A stretch of 64,000 bases of DNA from Rhodoferax sp. BLA1 (GTDB lineage: Bacteria > Pseudomonadota > Gammaproteobacteria > Burkholderiales > Burkholderiaceae_C). The notes beneath the pieces were generated by a model. That model did no database searches, was not told the origin of the DNA, and was given only the letters and a program-made list of their open reading frames with translations. The position numbers and the translations under genes are program-made. The stretch covers positions 124,001 to 188,000 of the forward strand of contig NZ_SZVI01000005.1 of the NCBI RefSeq assembly GCF_013416775.1, in the 5' to 3' direction. Position 1 is the stretch's first letter, and the number at the start of each line of letters is the position of its first letter. Shown in pieces: positions 9,132 through 19,636 of this stretch.

Positions 9132-9581
9132 ATGGGCTTTGCCACACCTTCACTCAAAGGGCGCGCCCTGCGCCTGCTCAGCGGCCGTGAACACTCGCGG
9201 CTGGAGCTGGAGCGCAAGTTGGCGCCGTTTGAGGAGGAGTCCGGCAGCCTGGCAGCCGCGCTCGATGACTTGCAGGCCAAGGGTTTCATCAGTGAACAGC
9301 GGGTGCTGGAGTCGGTGGTGAACCGCCGCGCCAGCAAACTCGGCGCGGCGCGCATCAAGCAGGAGCTGCAAGGCAAGGGGCTGGACCCGCAAGCGGTGGC
9401 GGACGCAGTCCAGGCTTTGCGCACCACCGAGCTCGAACGTGCGCGCGATGTTTGGCAAAAAAAGTTTGGTCAGGCCCCGCAAGATGCCGATCAGCGGGCC
9501 AAACAAATGCGTTTTCTGGCGAGCCGCGGTTTTGGTGGTGACACCATCCGCCGGGTGGTGACGGGCGCGGACGACGAGTAA
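9132..9581 (+). CDS. recX: Regulatory protein RecX
   Basis: A 149 aa all-helical modulator that binds RecA filaments and limits their extension. The three-helix repeats are recognisable (ALRLLSGREHSRLELERKL; DDLQAKGFISEQRVLE; FLASRGFGGDTIRRVV). It lies 50 bp downstream of recA, the usual context. The ribosome site is weak, and the spacer is mostly repeat sequence, which could tune the recA:recX ratio. Confidence 0.92.
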   Translation: MGFATPSLKGRALRLLSGREHSRLELERKLAPFEEESGSLAAALDDLQAKGFISEQRVLESVVNRRASKLGAARIKQELQGKGLDPQAVADAVQALRTTELERARDVWQKKFGQAPQDADQRAKQMRFLASRGFGGDTIRRVVTGADDE

Positions 9582-9599
9582 CGGGCCGCAGGTCGGGCG

Positions 9600-9866
9600 T
9601 CAGGTACCGCGTCGTCGACCGCCGTTCCAGTAGGCGAATTCACTCTCATGGCAATCGATGTCGAGCTCGTTGACACGGGCCAGCATCTGCGCCTGGGCGT
9701 CAGCCACCCCCTGGTTGTAAGCGCTCGGCGCCAGCTCCTTCAGGAAAAAGTCGAGCAGTTCGGCGGCCTGCATGTTGCCAATACGCATGTCCATGTGGGC
9801 CGTGAACCAGCGCTCGATCGAGGTCACCGCCGTGGCGCGGGTTTCCTTGGACAGCTCAACCGCCAT
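9600..9866 (-). CDS. DUF2164 family protein
   Basis: A small 88 aa protein of the uncharacterised DUF2164 type, recognised from the pattern AVTSIERWF..MDMRIGNMQAAELLDFFLKEL..YNQGVADA. No membrane segment or catalytic motif is visible. It starts 4 nt after the argC stop and is surely translated from the same message. Function unknown. Confidence 0.75.
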   Translation of the reverse strand: MAVELSKETRATAVTSIERWFTAHMDMRIGNMQAAELLDFFLKELAPSAYNQGVADAQAQMLARVNELDIDCHESEFAYWNGGRRRGT

Positions 9867-9870
9867 GGAC

Positions 9871-10806
9871 TCAGAGCCCCAGCATCAGTTTGAGGTTTTG
9901 CACCGCCGCGCCGCTGGCGCCTTTGCCCAGGTTGTCCAGCCGCGCCACCAGCAGCGCGTGGCGGAAGTTATCGCTGCTGTCTTGGTTGCCAAACACGCGC
10001 AGCTCCATGGCGTCGCTGCCGTCGAGTGCCACCGCGTCGAGTTTGTTGTCTGAGCTGGTTTCCACCACACTGACCCATTGACTGCCTGCGTAATGTTTGG
10101 CCAGTGCCTGGTGCAAGTCGGCCACACTGGGCTGGCCGGGCAGCTGGTCCAGGTGTAACGGAATCTGCACCAGCATGCCTTGTTTGAAGTTGCCGACCGA
10201 GGGCACAAACAGGGGGCGACGTGTCAAGCCGGTGTTGGCCAGGATCTCCGGGATGTGTTTGTGTTTGAGACCCAGCGCGTACAGCTCATAAGCCGGGGCT
10301 TTGCCTTGTTCGTAGGCCTCAATCATGGGGCGACCGCCGCCTGAGTAACCACTCACCGCAGGCAGGCATAGCGGGAAATCCGCCGGGATCAGCCCAGCAT
10401 CCACCAGCGGGCGGATCAGGGCGATGGCGCCGGTGGCGTAACAACCCGGGTTGGCCACGCGCCGCGCGGCTTGGATGGCCTCGCGCTGGCCAGCACACAG
10501 TTCGGCAAAACCGTAGACCCAGCCCGGTGCAGTGCGGTGGGCGGTGGAGGCATCGATGATTTTGGGGCCTTTTGTGCCTGTAGCCCTTTCAATATCAGCG
10601 ATCATTGATACAGATTCAATAGCAGCCTCGTCATGCAGACACAGCACCACCAGATCCACCTCGGCCATCAGCGCACGCTTGGCGGCGGCGTCTTTGCGCA
10701 GCTCGGGTGCGATGCTGACCAGTTCGATGCCGTCCAGATGCTGCAGGCGGTCGCGAATCTGCAGTCCGGTGGTGCCGGCCTCGCCATCGATGAAGATTTT
10801 TTGCAT
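9871..10806 (-). CDS. argC: N-acetyl-gamma-glutamyl-phosphate reductase (type 2)
   Basis: NADPH-dependent third step of arginine synthesis, reducing N-acetylglutamyl phosphate to the semialdehyde. The 311 aa length fits the short type 2 enzymes. The N terminus has the dinucleotide-binding start [18 protein letters not shown], and the catalytic Cys is about residue 122 in NPGCYATG. Residues about 63-82 ([20 protein letters not shown]) are encoded by a diverged dispersed repeat yet fall where the cofactor domain needs a helix and loop. DUF2164 follows in the same operon. Confidence 0.93.
   Translation of the reverse strand: MQKIFIDGEAGTTGLQIRDRLQHLDGIELVSIAPELRKDAAAKRALMAEVDLVVLCLHDEAAIESVSMIADIERATGTKGPKIIDASTAHRTAPGWVYGFAELCAGQREAIQAARRVANPGCYATGAIALIRPLVDAGLIPADFPLCLPAVSGYSGGGRPMIEAYEQGKAPAYELYALGLKHKHIPEILANTGLTRRPLFVPSVGNFKQGMLVQIPLHLDQLPGQPSVADLHQALAKHYAGSQWVSVVETSSDNKLDAVALDGSDAMELRVFGNQDSSDNFRHALLVARLDNLGKGASGAAVQNLKLMLGL
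10568..10626. repeat. Dispersed repeat copy inside argC
   Basis: The segment has CCTGTAGCCCTTTCAATATC, a central dyad ATCA..TGAT and an AATAGC end. It resembles the intergenic family and the topB copy. It is fully in frame without stops in the argC reading direction. Confidence 0.6.
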
Positions 10807-10958
10807 GGTGAATAAAAACGCCTGGTCTTGTAAGACTGGCTAAAGAATGAATCAATTCATCATGATACAGTCCGCGACGCATCACCCAGCGTCGGTAAAC
10901 CGTTGCCCACAAGCGGCTTTCAGGTGCACTTTTAACATCCGTTCCCGAGAGAGACCTC

Positions 10959-12128
<1,170 letters not shown>

Positions 12129-12146
12129 GACTGAATAGGAAACACC

Positions 12147-13040
12147 ATGTCCATCCTCATCAATAAAGACACCAAGGTCATCACCCAGGGCATCACCGGC
12201 AAGACCGGTCAGTTCCACACCGAAAAGTGCCAGGAATACGCCAATGGCAAACATTGTTTTGCCGCCGGTGTGAACCCGAAAAAGGCCGGCGAATCCATCT
12301 TCGGTATCCCGATTTACGCCTCGGTCAAAGAAGCGGCCCAGGAAACCGGCTCCACCGTGTCGGTGATCTACGTGCCGCCCGCAGGCGCCGCTGCCGCCAT
12401 CTGGGAGGCTGTCGAGGCTGACCTGGACCTGGCGATCTGCATCACCGAAGGCATTCCGGTGCGTGACATGCTCGAAGTGCGCAACAAGATGAAGGCCAAG
12501 GAAGCCGCTGGCGGCAAAAAGACCTTGTTGCTCGGCCCCAACTGCCCGGGTCTGATCACACCAGACGAGATCAAGATCGGCATCATGCCCGGCCACATCC
12601 ACCGCAAGGGCCGTATTGGTGTGGTCAGCCGCTCCGGCACCCTGACTTATGAAGCGGTAGCGCAGCTGACCGAAATCGGCCTGGGCCAATCGAGCGCGGT
12701 CGGCATCGGTGGTGACCCGATCAACGGCCTCAAACACATCGACATCATGAAGGCCTTCAACGACGATCCTGACACCGATGCGGTGATCATGATCGGCGAA
12801 ATCGGTGGCCCCGACGAAGCCGAAGCCGCACGCTGGTGCAAGCTCAACATGAAAAAACCCATCGTGGGCTTCATCGCTGGTGTCACCGCACCCGCAGGCA
12901 AACGTATGGGCCACGCTGGTGCCTTGATTTCGGGTGGTGCAGACACCGCCGAAGCCAAGCTGGCGGTGATGGAAGAATGTGGCTTCAAGGTCACACGCAA
13001 CCCGTCCGAAATGGCCAAATTGCTCAAAGCTTTGCTGTAA
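12147..13040 (+). CDS. sucD: Succinate--CoA ligase, alpha subunit
   Basis: The 297 aa CoA-binding and catalytic subunit. The CoA domain starts [15 protein letters not shown], and the phosphohistidine region is [13 protein letters not shown], whose His is transiently phosphorylated. It pairs with sucC and ends the operon at the terminator downstream. Confidence 0.97.
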   Translation: MSILINKDTKVITQGITGKTGQFHTEKCQEYANGKHCFAAGVNPKKAGESIFGIPIYASVKEAAQETGSTVSVIYVPPAGAAAAIWEAVEADLDLAICITEGIPVRDMLEVRNKMKAKEAAGGKKTLLLGPNCPGLITPDEIKIGIMPGHIHRKGRIGVVSRSGTLTYEAVAQLTEIGLGQSSAVGIGGDPINGLKHIDIMKAFNDDPDTDAVIMIGEIGGPDEAEAARWCKLNMKKPIVGFIAGVTAPAGKRMGHAGALISGGADTAEAKLAVMEECGFKVTRNPSEMAKLLKALL

Positions 13041-13086
13041 ACCTGTTGGGGGTGCCGGCCACTCTGGCCATGGCACCTGCAGGACC

Positions 13087-13122
13087 AAGCGTTCAAGCCC
13101 TGGCGGCCTGAACGCTTTTTTT
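13087..13122 (+). terminator. Rho-independent terminator after sucCD
   Basis: A perfect 9 bp stem AAGCGTTCA (13087-13095) / TGAACGCTT (13109-13117) runs into a T tract to 13122, 47 nt after the sucD stop. Confidence 0.9.
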
Positions 13123-13303
13123 ATGCCCCTGTGGCCACCTCACAAAACAAAGAAGCCGGACAAGCGCCCGGATGGTCGGCAGGTGGGCCGCACATTCAAG
13201 GCAAAATGCGGCGTTAGGCCTTCACATTGCCACAACGGTGGCTTTGACTCCCCCTTCAGGAACCGCCAATCAAGGACAGGCTGGACAGGAACATTGACGA
13301 TTC

Positions 13304-14095
13304 ATGATGCATTACAGTTTTCACGCACTGACCGACGCCGGCCTGGTCAGGGCCAACAACGAGGACGCCCTGGCTTTTGATACCGCTCTGGGCGTGGCTG
13401 TTCTGGCAGACGGCATGGGTGGCTACAACGCCGGTGAAGTGGCCAGCAGCATGGCGGTGCAGCTCGTCACCTCTGAGCTGGTGCGCTGGCTGTCTGCCGA
13501 TGACACCCAGCACAGCCCCTCACAAGTGGCCAGGATGCTTGAAACCTGCTTTGACGAAGCCAATGTGGCCATTCTGAACGCGGCCAATGCCAACCCACAG
13601 TACGCTGGCATGGGGACCACCCTGGTGGCCGGTGTGTTCCATGGCGGAAAACTGATTCTGGGGCATGTGGGTGACTCGCGTTGTTACCGCCTGCGCGACG
13701 GGGTGCTGACCCAGATCACCAAAGACCATTCGATGCTGCAAGAGCAGGTGGATGCTGGTTACCTGACACAAGAGCAGGCCGCATTTGCGCCTGGCAAAAA
13801 TCTGTTGACGCGGGCGCTTGGGGTGGAGGACGTGGTGCGGGTCGAAATCCACGAACATCCGGTCCAGGACGGTGATCTGTATGTGATGTGCACCGATGGC
13901 CTGACCGACATGTTGACCGACAAAGACATCCTGTCCAGCCTGAACAACCACAATAACCTGACTTTGGTGGCCACCGAGCTGGTGGCCCGCGCCAACCTCA
14001 ATGGGGGACGCGACAACATTTCGGTCTTGTTGGCACAGGCTGGCAAGGCGCCGGAAAAATCCGGTTTAATCTCACGCTTGTTCGGCAAGCCCTGA
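13304..14095 (+). CDS. PP2C-family protein serine/threonine phosphatase
   Basis: A 263 aa metal-dependent phosphatase. PP2C signatures are visible in order: RANNEDA, LADGMGGYNAG, GMGTTLVAG, GHVGDSRCYRL, TKDHS, CTDGLTDML and GGRDNISV, so the two-metal centre looks intact. No receptor or membrane domain is present. A second in-frame ATG follows directly at 13307. It begins a three-gene set with an FHA protein and a GAF-secretion ATPase, so it probably removes phosphates that the FHA protein reads. No kinase is in view. Confidence 0.92.
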   Translation: MMHYSFHALTDAGLVRANNEDALAFDTALGVAVLADGMGGYNAGEVASSMAVQLVTSELVRWLSADDTQHSPSQVARMLETCFDEANVAILNAANANPQYAGMGTTLVAGVFHGGKLILGHVGDSRCYRLRDGVLTQITKDHSMLQEQVDAGYLTQEQAAFAPGKNLLTRALGVEDVVRVEIHEHPVQDGDLYVMCTDGLTDMLTDKDILSSLNNHNNLTLVATELVARANLNGGRDNISVLLAQAGKAPEKSGLISRLFGKP

Positions 14096-14153
14096 TCCAT
14101 GAGGGCAACATGCCCGGTTCAAACCCATATACTGCGTTGTACAGGAGAGAATC

Positions 14154-14789
14154 ATGCCCCACATAACGGTGATGATGGACGGCGTCGTCCACAGTGAAGT
14201 CACGCTGACCAAGGACCGGACAAGCATTGGGCGCAGGCCGTACAACGACGTCGTGATTGAAAACCTGACCGTCAGCGGAGAACATGCGGTGCTGATCAAA
14301 ACCGGCGATCAGGTGGCGGTCGAAGACCTGCACAGCACCAACGGCACCTACATCAACGGCAAGGCCGTCAAGCGGCAAGTCCTGCAGCACGGTGATGTCA
14401 TGGAGATGGGCAAATACAAGATCCGCTTTGACGCTGCCGGGGCCGACGATGCCTATGAACGCACCATGATGCACAGGCCGCAAGCGCCTGCGCCGATGCC
14501 TGTGGCCCCCACGGCAGCGGTTCCAGAGCTCAAAGGCGCCATCAAGGTGCTGACCGGTGCCGCTGCGGGGCGCGAGATGGCCCTGACCAAAGTGGTCACC
14601 ACGGTGGGCAAACCCGGGGTGTCGGTGGCCGCCATCACCCAGCGTCGTCACAACTACTTTGTGCACCACGTCGAAGGCCAAGATCGCCTGACACTCAACG
14701 GCAACACCGTGGGTGATGAGCCCGTTGTGCTGAAACACGGTGACCGGATTTTGCTGGCGGGCACAGAAATGCAGTTCCTCCAGAGCTGA
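14154..14789 (+). CDS. Double FHA-domain protein
   Basis: A 211 aa cytoplasmic phosphothreonine-reading protein. The first FHA domain (about 1-95) has the conserved motifs TSIGRRPYNDV, SGEHA and HSTNGTYINGK. A Pro/Ala linker (about 105-125) leads to a second, degenerate FHA-like domain (about 128-211) with TVGKPG, HNYFVHHVEG, LNGNTV and HGDRILLAG. It lies 58 nt downstream of the PP2C gene and 78 nt upstream of the ATPase gene, consistent with one transcript. The partner is not known. Confidence 0.88.
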   Translation: MPHITVMMDGVVHSEVTLTKDRTSIGRRPYNDVVIENLTVSGEHAVLIKTGDQVAVEDLHSTNGTYINGKAVKRQVLQHGDVMEMGKYKIRFDAAGADDAYERTMMHRPQAPAPMPVAPTAAVPELKGAIKVLTGAAAGREMALTKVVTTVGKPGVSVAAITQRRHNYFVHHVEGQDRLTLNGNTVGDEPVVLKHGDRILLAGTEMQFLQS

Positions 14790-14867
14790 CCCATGTGGAC
14801 GGCTGACCCGGTACACGGGTTGGCCACCAACTCCGGAACCCCTTGCTCTGTTTGAGATCAAAGCGCC

Positions 14868-17243
14868 ATGAACACCGGCCTCAAAATGCACCACGTTGAT
14901 CGAAGTGGCATGACGTTTGAAGCGCTTTTTTACAAGCAGCTTCAGCATGTGACCGCCCGCATCCACGAAACCGACAACATCGAGCAGATCATGCTCGAAG
15001 CCAGCCAGGACATCTGCAAGCTCTTTGATGCCGACCGCTTGACCTTGTATGTGGTCAACGAAGACAACACCGCCATCATCTCCAAGGTCAAGACCGGGCT
15101 CAACAGCAGTCGCGACCTCAAGCTGCCGATCTCCCCGCAGAGTATTGCCGGGTATGTGGCCTACAGCCACATGCTGGTGAACCTGCCCGATGTGTATGAC
15201 GATGAGTCGCTCAAGACCATCCACCCGGCCTTGTCGTTTTTGAAAGAGGTGGACAAACGCTCGGGCTACCGCACCCGGCAGATGATGGTGGCGCCAATTC
15301 TCGAGGGCGAAACGCTCTACGGCGTCTTGCAAGTTATCAATAACAAGAGCAACAAACCCTTTGGTGATCTGGAGATTGAGGGTATTTCTCAGTTGTGTAA
15401 AACCCTGGCCACGGCGATCCGCCACCGCATCCATGGCACCGAGGAAGGTGTACGACGCATGGTGACCAAATACGATGGGTTGGTTTCTGAGGGCGTGATG
15501 ACCGCCAGTGAGTTGCAGCAATGCCTGCAAGACGCACGTGCCCAGGGGCTCACGGCTGAGAGTTTGTTGCTGACCCAGTACCAGGTGCGTGCGGCGCAGA
15601 TCGGGCCATCGCTGGCCAAGTTTTTTGGCGTGCCTTACGAGCCTTGGATCGAGGGGCGCATCCGCGCAGAGGCCTTGCACGGCGCCCTCAAGCGCGAGTT
15701 CATTGAAGAACAGGGCTGGATTCCGCTGGAGGATTCACCCGCCGGGCTGGTCATCATGTGCCTGGACCCGGAGGCGGTGCGCAGCTCACGCATCGTACAA
15801 CAGGTGTTTCCGCGGTTCACCAGCTTCTCGTACCGGGTTACCACCCACACCGAGTTTCGCGACACGCTGGGGCAGATTTTTGGTATCGAGGTCACAGGCG
15901 GCAGCATCAGCGAGATGCTGGCCGATATGGACAGTGGCCCGATGGATGATGAGGGTGGTCTCAGCGACGCGCTGGAATCGGCCGCAGCCGACAACGAACT
16001 GGTCAAGTTTGTCAACAAGGTGATCATCGACGCGCACCACCAGGGCGCCTCAGATATCCACATCGAGCCGATGCCGGGCAAGTTCAAGACCGGCATCCGT
16101 TTTCGCATTGACGGGTCCTTGCAACCCTACATTGAGGTGCCATCCCACTTTCGCCAGGCGATGGTCACCCGCCTGAAAATCATGTGTGACCTTGACATCT
16201 CCGAGCGTCGCAAGCCGCAGGACGGCAAGATCAAGTTCAAGAAATACGGCCCGCTCGACATCGAACTGCGGGTGGCGACCATCCCGTCTGCCGGTGGGGT
16301 GGAAGACGTGGTGATGCGGATTCTGGCCGCTGGTGAGCCGATTCCGCTGGACAAGCTCGGTCTGACCAGCCACAACATGGCGCGCGTGATCCAGACCATT
16401 GAGAAGCCCTACGGCCTGTTTTATGTGTGTGGCCCCACCGGTTCGGGCAAAACCACCACTTTGCACTCGATCCTTAAACACCTGAACAAGCCTGACACCA
16501 AGATCTGGACCGCCGAAGACCCGGTCGAAATCACCCAGAAAGGGCTGCGCCAGGTGCAGATCAACCGCAAGGCCGGTATCGACTTTGCGCTGATCATGCG
16601 GGCGTTTTTGCGGGCCGACCCCGACATCATCATGGTCGGTGAGTCGCGCGACAAGGAAACCGTGGCCATGGGGGTGGAGGCCTCACTCACCGGGCACCTG
16701 GTGTTTTCCACCCTGCACACCAACTCGGCACCCGAGTCCATCACCCGGCTGCTGGACATGGGCATGGACCCGTTCAACTTTGCCGATGCACTCTTGGGCA
16801 TTCTGGCGCAGCGGCTGGCCAAAAAGCTGTGTATCTGCAAGGAAAGTTATGTGCCCGACGCCGAGGAGCTGCGCCTGTTTGCCATGGAATACGCCGAGGA
16901 GCTGCGCCACTCAGCCGCCTGGGCACAGGACTACGAGGGCGCCTTGACGCAATTGATTGACCGCTGGAAGCAGTTGTACGCCGACAACGGCCAGCTGCAC
17001 TTTTACCGCCATGTGGGCTGTGACAAGTGCAACCAGACCGGCTACAAAGGCCGTGTTGGCCTGCACGAGCTGCTGATCGCCGACGACGGCATCAAGAAGC
17101 AGATCCAGGAGCGCGCCCGCGTCGCCGAGGTGTTTGCCACGGCGGTGGAAGGTGGCATGCGCACCCTCAAGATGGACGGCATGGAAAAAGTCATGATGGG
17201 TCTGACCGACCTCAAGATGGTGCGCTCGGTCTGCATCAAATAG
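14868..17243 (+). CDS. GAF-domain GspE/PilB-like secretion ATPase
   Basis: A 791 aa hexameric-type ATPase. Order: an N-terminal GAF sensor domain (about 15-190), a middle domain resembling GspE/PilB N-terminal modules (about 205-330), then the motor. Walker A is GPTGSGKT at 522-529; the Walker B/Asp-box region reads PDIIMVGESRDKETV, where most relatives have GEIRD; the His box is STLHTNSAPE. Two CxxC-type pairs (LCICKE.., CDKCNQ..) should bind zinc. GspE/PilB proteins normally power type II secretion or pilus assembly, but no pseudopilin, secretin or platform gene is adjacent. GAF fusion and PP2C/FHA neighbours suggest second-messenger and phospho control. Confidence 0.87.
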   Translation: MNTGLKMHHVDRSGMTFEALFYKQLQHVTARIHETDNIEQIMLEASQDICKLFDADRLTLYVVNEDNTAIISKVKTGLNSSRDLKLPISPQSIAGYVAYSHMLVNLPDVYDDESLKTIHPALSFLKEVDKRSGYRTRQMMVAPILEGETLYGVLQVINNKSNKPFGDLEIEGISQLCKTLATAIRHRIHGTEEGVRRMVTKYDGLVSEGVMTASELQQCLQDARAQGLTAESLLLTQYQVRAAQIGPSLAKFFGVPYEPWIEGRIRAEALHGALKREFIEEQGWIPLEDSPAGLVIMCLDPEAVRSSRIVQQVFPRFTSFSYRVTTHTEFRDTLGQIFGIEVTGGSISEMLADMDSGPMDDEGGLSDALESAAADNELVKFVNKVIIDAHHQGASDIHIEPMPGKFKTGIRFRIDGSLQPYIEVPSHFRQAMVTRLKIMCDLDISERRKPQDGKIKFKKYGPLDIELRVATIPSAGGVEDVVMRILAAGEPIPLDKLGLTSHNMARVIQTIEKPYGLFYVCGPTGSGKTTTLHSILKHLNKPDTKIWTAEDPVEITQKGLRQVQINRKAGIDFALIMRAFLRADPDIIMVGESRDKETVAMGVEASLTGHLVFSTLHTNSAPESITRLLDMGMDPFNFADALLGILAQRLAKKLCICKESYVPDAEELRLFAMEYAEELRHSAAWAQDYEGALTQLIDRWKQLYADNGQLHFYRHVGCDKCNQTGYKGRVGLHELLIADDGIKKQIQERARVAEVFATAVEGGMRTLKMDGMEKVMMGLTDLKMVRSVCIK

Positions 17244-17315
17244 ACACGGGGCGCCGCTGACTTGGGTGCAGTGGGCAAATGCCCAGCCTGATGCTCTGTC
17301 TGTGTCTATATGAAG

Positions 17316-17366
17316 AATTGGCCTCTAGCCCTTATTAGATAAGGGTCTAAAGCTATTCTTTTTGAT
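17316..17366 (+). repeat. Dispersed repeat, full copy
   Basis: AATTGGCCTCTAGCCCTTAT followed by TAGATAAGGGTCTAAAGC and TATTCTTTTTGAT, in the convergent gap after the GAF-ATPase gene. It contains the perfect dyad CCCTTAT-TAG-ATAAGGG and is one of the best-preserved copies. Confidence 0.9.
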
Positions 17367-17371
17367 CAGCA

Positions 17372-19492
17372 TCACAGGCTATTGGCAAACAGGCGGCGCA
17401 TCACGCGGTCCTTGAAGCTGTGCACCTCGTCGAGCCCCAGGCGCGCCAGATAAGCGGGCGGCGCCTCTTTGCCCTCCCACAGGCTTTTGACCGCCATCGT
17501 GACCAATTCGGCCGGGTGGTGGCTGGCGTGTTTCATCTTTTTCAAAGCCCGCACCATGTGCAACTCGTCTTCGGTCAGGTCGGTGCCAAAGGGGAAGTCG
17601 GGCAGCAGCCCGGCCTCGGACCAGGGTTTGATCTTGGCGGCGATCACCTCGGGCAGGTTGTGGCGGTAACACTCGGGCACTTCGTAGTCGGCTTCGAGTT
17701 TGCCGTGGGCCTTGGCTTGTTTGACCAGCTCGTCCTGGAAGCGTGAGTCGGCAATCGCAATCAGGCGTTTGACCACCTCGCCATCCGACTGACCACGCAG
17801 TTCAGCGATGCCGTATTCGGTGATCACCACATCACGCAAATGCCGCGGAATGGTGACGCTGCCGTAGTTCCAGACGATGCTGCTTTTGAGGCCATGTTTG
17901 TTGTCATGGGTGGCGCGCAACATCATGATCAGGCGCGCGTCCGCCAGCGCGTGGGACATCGCGACAAAGTTGTATTGGCCACCCACCCCACTGACCACCT
18001 GACCCGACTCCAGCGTGTCGCTGGCCGCCGCGCCCAGCAGGGTCACCACCATGGTGGTGTTCATGAAACTGGCCTTGCGCCGCTGGGCACGTTTGAGCGC
18101 ATCGTTGCCATAGAGCTGGTTGATGAAGTCGATGCGCGTCATGTCGATCTTGGCCAGGTCTTGCGGCGCCATGGTGCGCAGGCGTTCGTAGAAGTCGCGT
18201 GGCCCCAGGAAAAACCCGCCGGTCATGTACATCCCATGGAGCAGGTGGGTACCCAGCATGTGCTGGCTCACCAGCGCAAAGCTGGCCGGCTCGCGGATCT
18301 GGTTGCTGCACTGGTGGCTGCCACAGCGCAGCTGCTGGCCATGCAGCACCACCTCGGCACGCAGGATGCCATAGTGTTTGAGGAAGTCCAGGTCCTCCTC
18401 GGAGAGTGGGGAGCGGATGCGCCCGGCATCCAGCAAGGCCTGCAGCATGTGAGGCGTGACGCAGTTGTCCGGGATCTCACCGCTGTTGAGCAGCTGTTGC
18501 AACACCGCATCGTCATACACCTCGCGGCGAATGATGCCGGCCTCGATCAGGCGCAAAAAGGCGTTGACCAGCATCTCCGAGCAGCCATACAGCCCGATGT
18601 CAAAACGCCCAAGTTCCCGTCCGGCCAGCCCGCCCGGGCAGATCGATTCCAGAATGCGCCGGTACTCCGGCCCATGGCGGTCCCGCACGATCAACGACTG
18701 GCCAATCGCATCCCCGAGTGAACCAATGCCAATCTGCAAGGTGCCACCGTCTTGCACCAGACTCGATGCATGTAAACCAATGGCGTAGTCGGCGGGGCTG
18801 ACCTTGTTGTTGGGCGGCGCAAACACATCGTGGGTGCCCGCCGGGTCGGTCACCACCACATCAAAAAAATCGGGGCTGACCTCGGCGCCATTGGGCATGA
18901 AGGGCGTCTTGTGGTTGATGACACCGACCGTGATGACCGGTTGTCCGCTGGCGCGCACACTCTCAACCACCGCCTGGGTGATATCGGGGTTGCTTGAGAG
19001 GCTCAGGCGCAGACTTTCCCCCTCACCCTTGGCAGCTACCGCTTGCGCCACCACATTCATGCCTTGCACCGCCATGTCACGCGCAGCAAAGGTGTAGTTG
19101 GTGGAAATATGGCCCATCTGCGCGGCGACGTTGCCAAGGTAGTCGCCGGTTTTCATGAAAAATTCCTGCACCTCGATGTTGGGGGGCAGCTGGTTGGCGC
19201 GCAGGTCCTTGACGTAGTCCAGGTCCGGGTAGTCACCAAACACCCGTTCGACCAGGGGTTGCAGAAAGTTCTTCTCCAGCTCACTGTGGCCGACCGGTTT
19301 CTCCAGTGACAAGGCGGTGATGATGCGCAACTGGCGCGCCGGGTTGGCCTTGATGCGCTGGTACAGCGCATTGACCAGCGGGTTGGGTTTGCCCACACCC
19401 AGCGGAATACCCAGCACAATCGGCCCGGCAACGGCGTCCAGAATATGGTCCACACAGGCGTCCATCGACGCAACAAACAGGGGGGCGGTCAT
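17372..19492 (-). CDS. Acetyl-CoA hydrolase/transferase family protein
   Basis: A 706 aa CoA-transferase-superfamily protein, likely moving CoA between acyl groups or hydrolysing acyl-CoA. The C-terminal half carries the family signature with GVGGQYNFVAMSHAL and ITEYGIAELRGQ, and GTLQIGIGSLGDAIGQSL lies in the middle. It is longer than the roughly 500 aa Ach1/cat1 proteins because of extra N-terminal and central segments, fitting a proteobacterial long subgroup. ATG 19492 is preceded by AGGAGA; the 27 upstream residues in frame are not conserved-looking. Substrate not determinable. Confidence 0.85.
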   Translation of the reverse strand: MTAPLFVASMDACVDHILDAVAGPIVLGIPLGVGKPNPLVNALYQRIKANPARQLRIITALSLEKPVGHSELEKNFLQPLVERVFGDYPDLDYVKDLRANQLPPNIEVQEFFMKTGDYLGNVAAQMGHISTNYTFAARDMAVQGMNVVAQAVAAKGEGESLRLSLSSNPDITQAVVESVRASGQPVITVGVINHKTPFMPNGAEVSPDFFDVVVTDPAGTHDVFAPPNNKVSPADYAIGLHASSLVQDGGTLQIGIGSLGDAIGQSLIVRDRHGPEYRRILESICPGGLAGRELGRFDIGLYGCSEMLVNAFLRLIEAGIIRREVYDDAVLQQLLNSGEIPDNCVTPHMLQALLDAGRIRSPLSEEDLDFLKHYGILRAEVVLHGQQLRCGSHQCSNQIREPASFALVSQHMLGTHLLHGMYMTGGFFLGPRDFYERLRTMAPQDLAKIDMTRIDFINQLYGNDALKRAQRRKASFMNTTMVVTLLGAAASDTLESGQVVSGVGGQYNFVAMSHALADARLIMMLRATHDNKHGLKSSIVWNYGSVTIPRHLRDVVITEYGIAELRGQSDGEVVKRLIAIADSRFQDELVKQAKAHGKLEADYEVPECYRHNLPEVIAAKIKPWSEAGLLPDFPFGTDLTEDELHMVRALKKMKHASHHPAELVTMAVKSLWEGKEAPPAYLARLGLDEVHSFKDRVMRRLFANSL

Positions 19493-19636
19493 CAAATGTC
19501 TCCTAGGCCTTGGGCGCAAATGGTTTTTATGTGGCTTGAATTTTCGCGCCTTGAGCCACAATTGCACAGACAAAATTACGAATCTGAGGGCCTCACTCTA
19601 CAGAAGGGCCATGTCAGTTGACAGGACAAATCAACC

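Noticed and set aside
13998..15680. 560-codon minus-strand open frame
   Set aside because: Antisense to the FHA and GAF-ATPase genes; no conserved motif.
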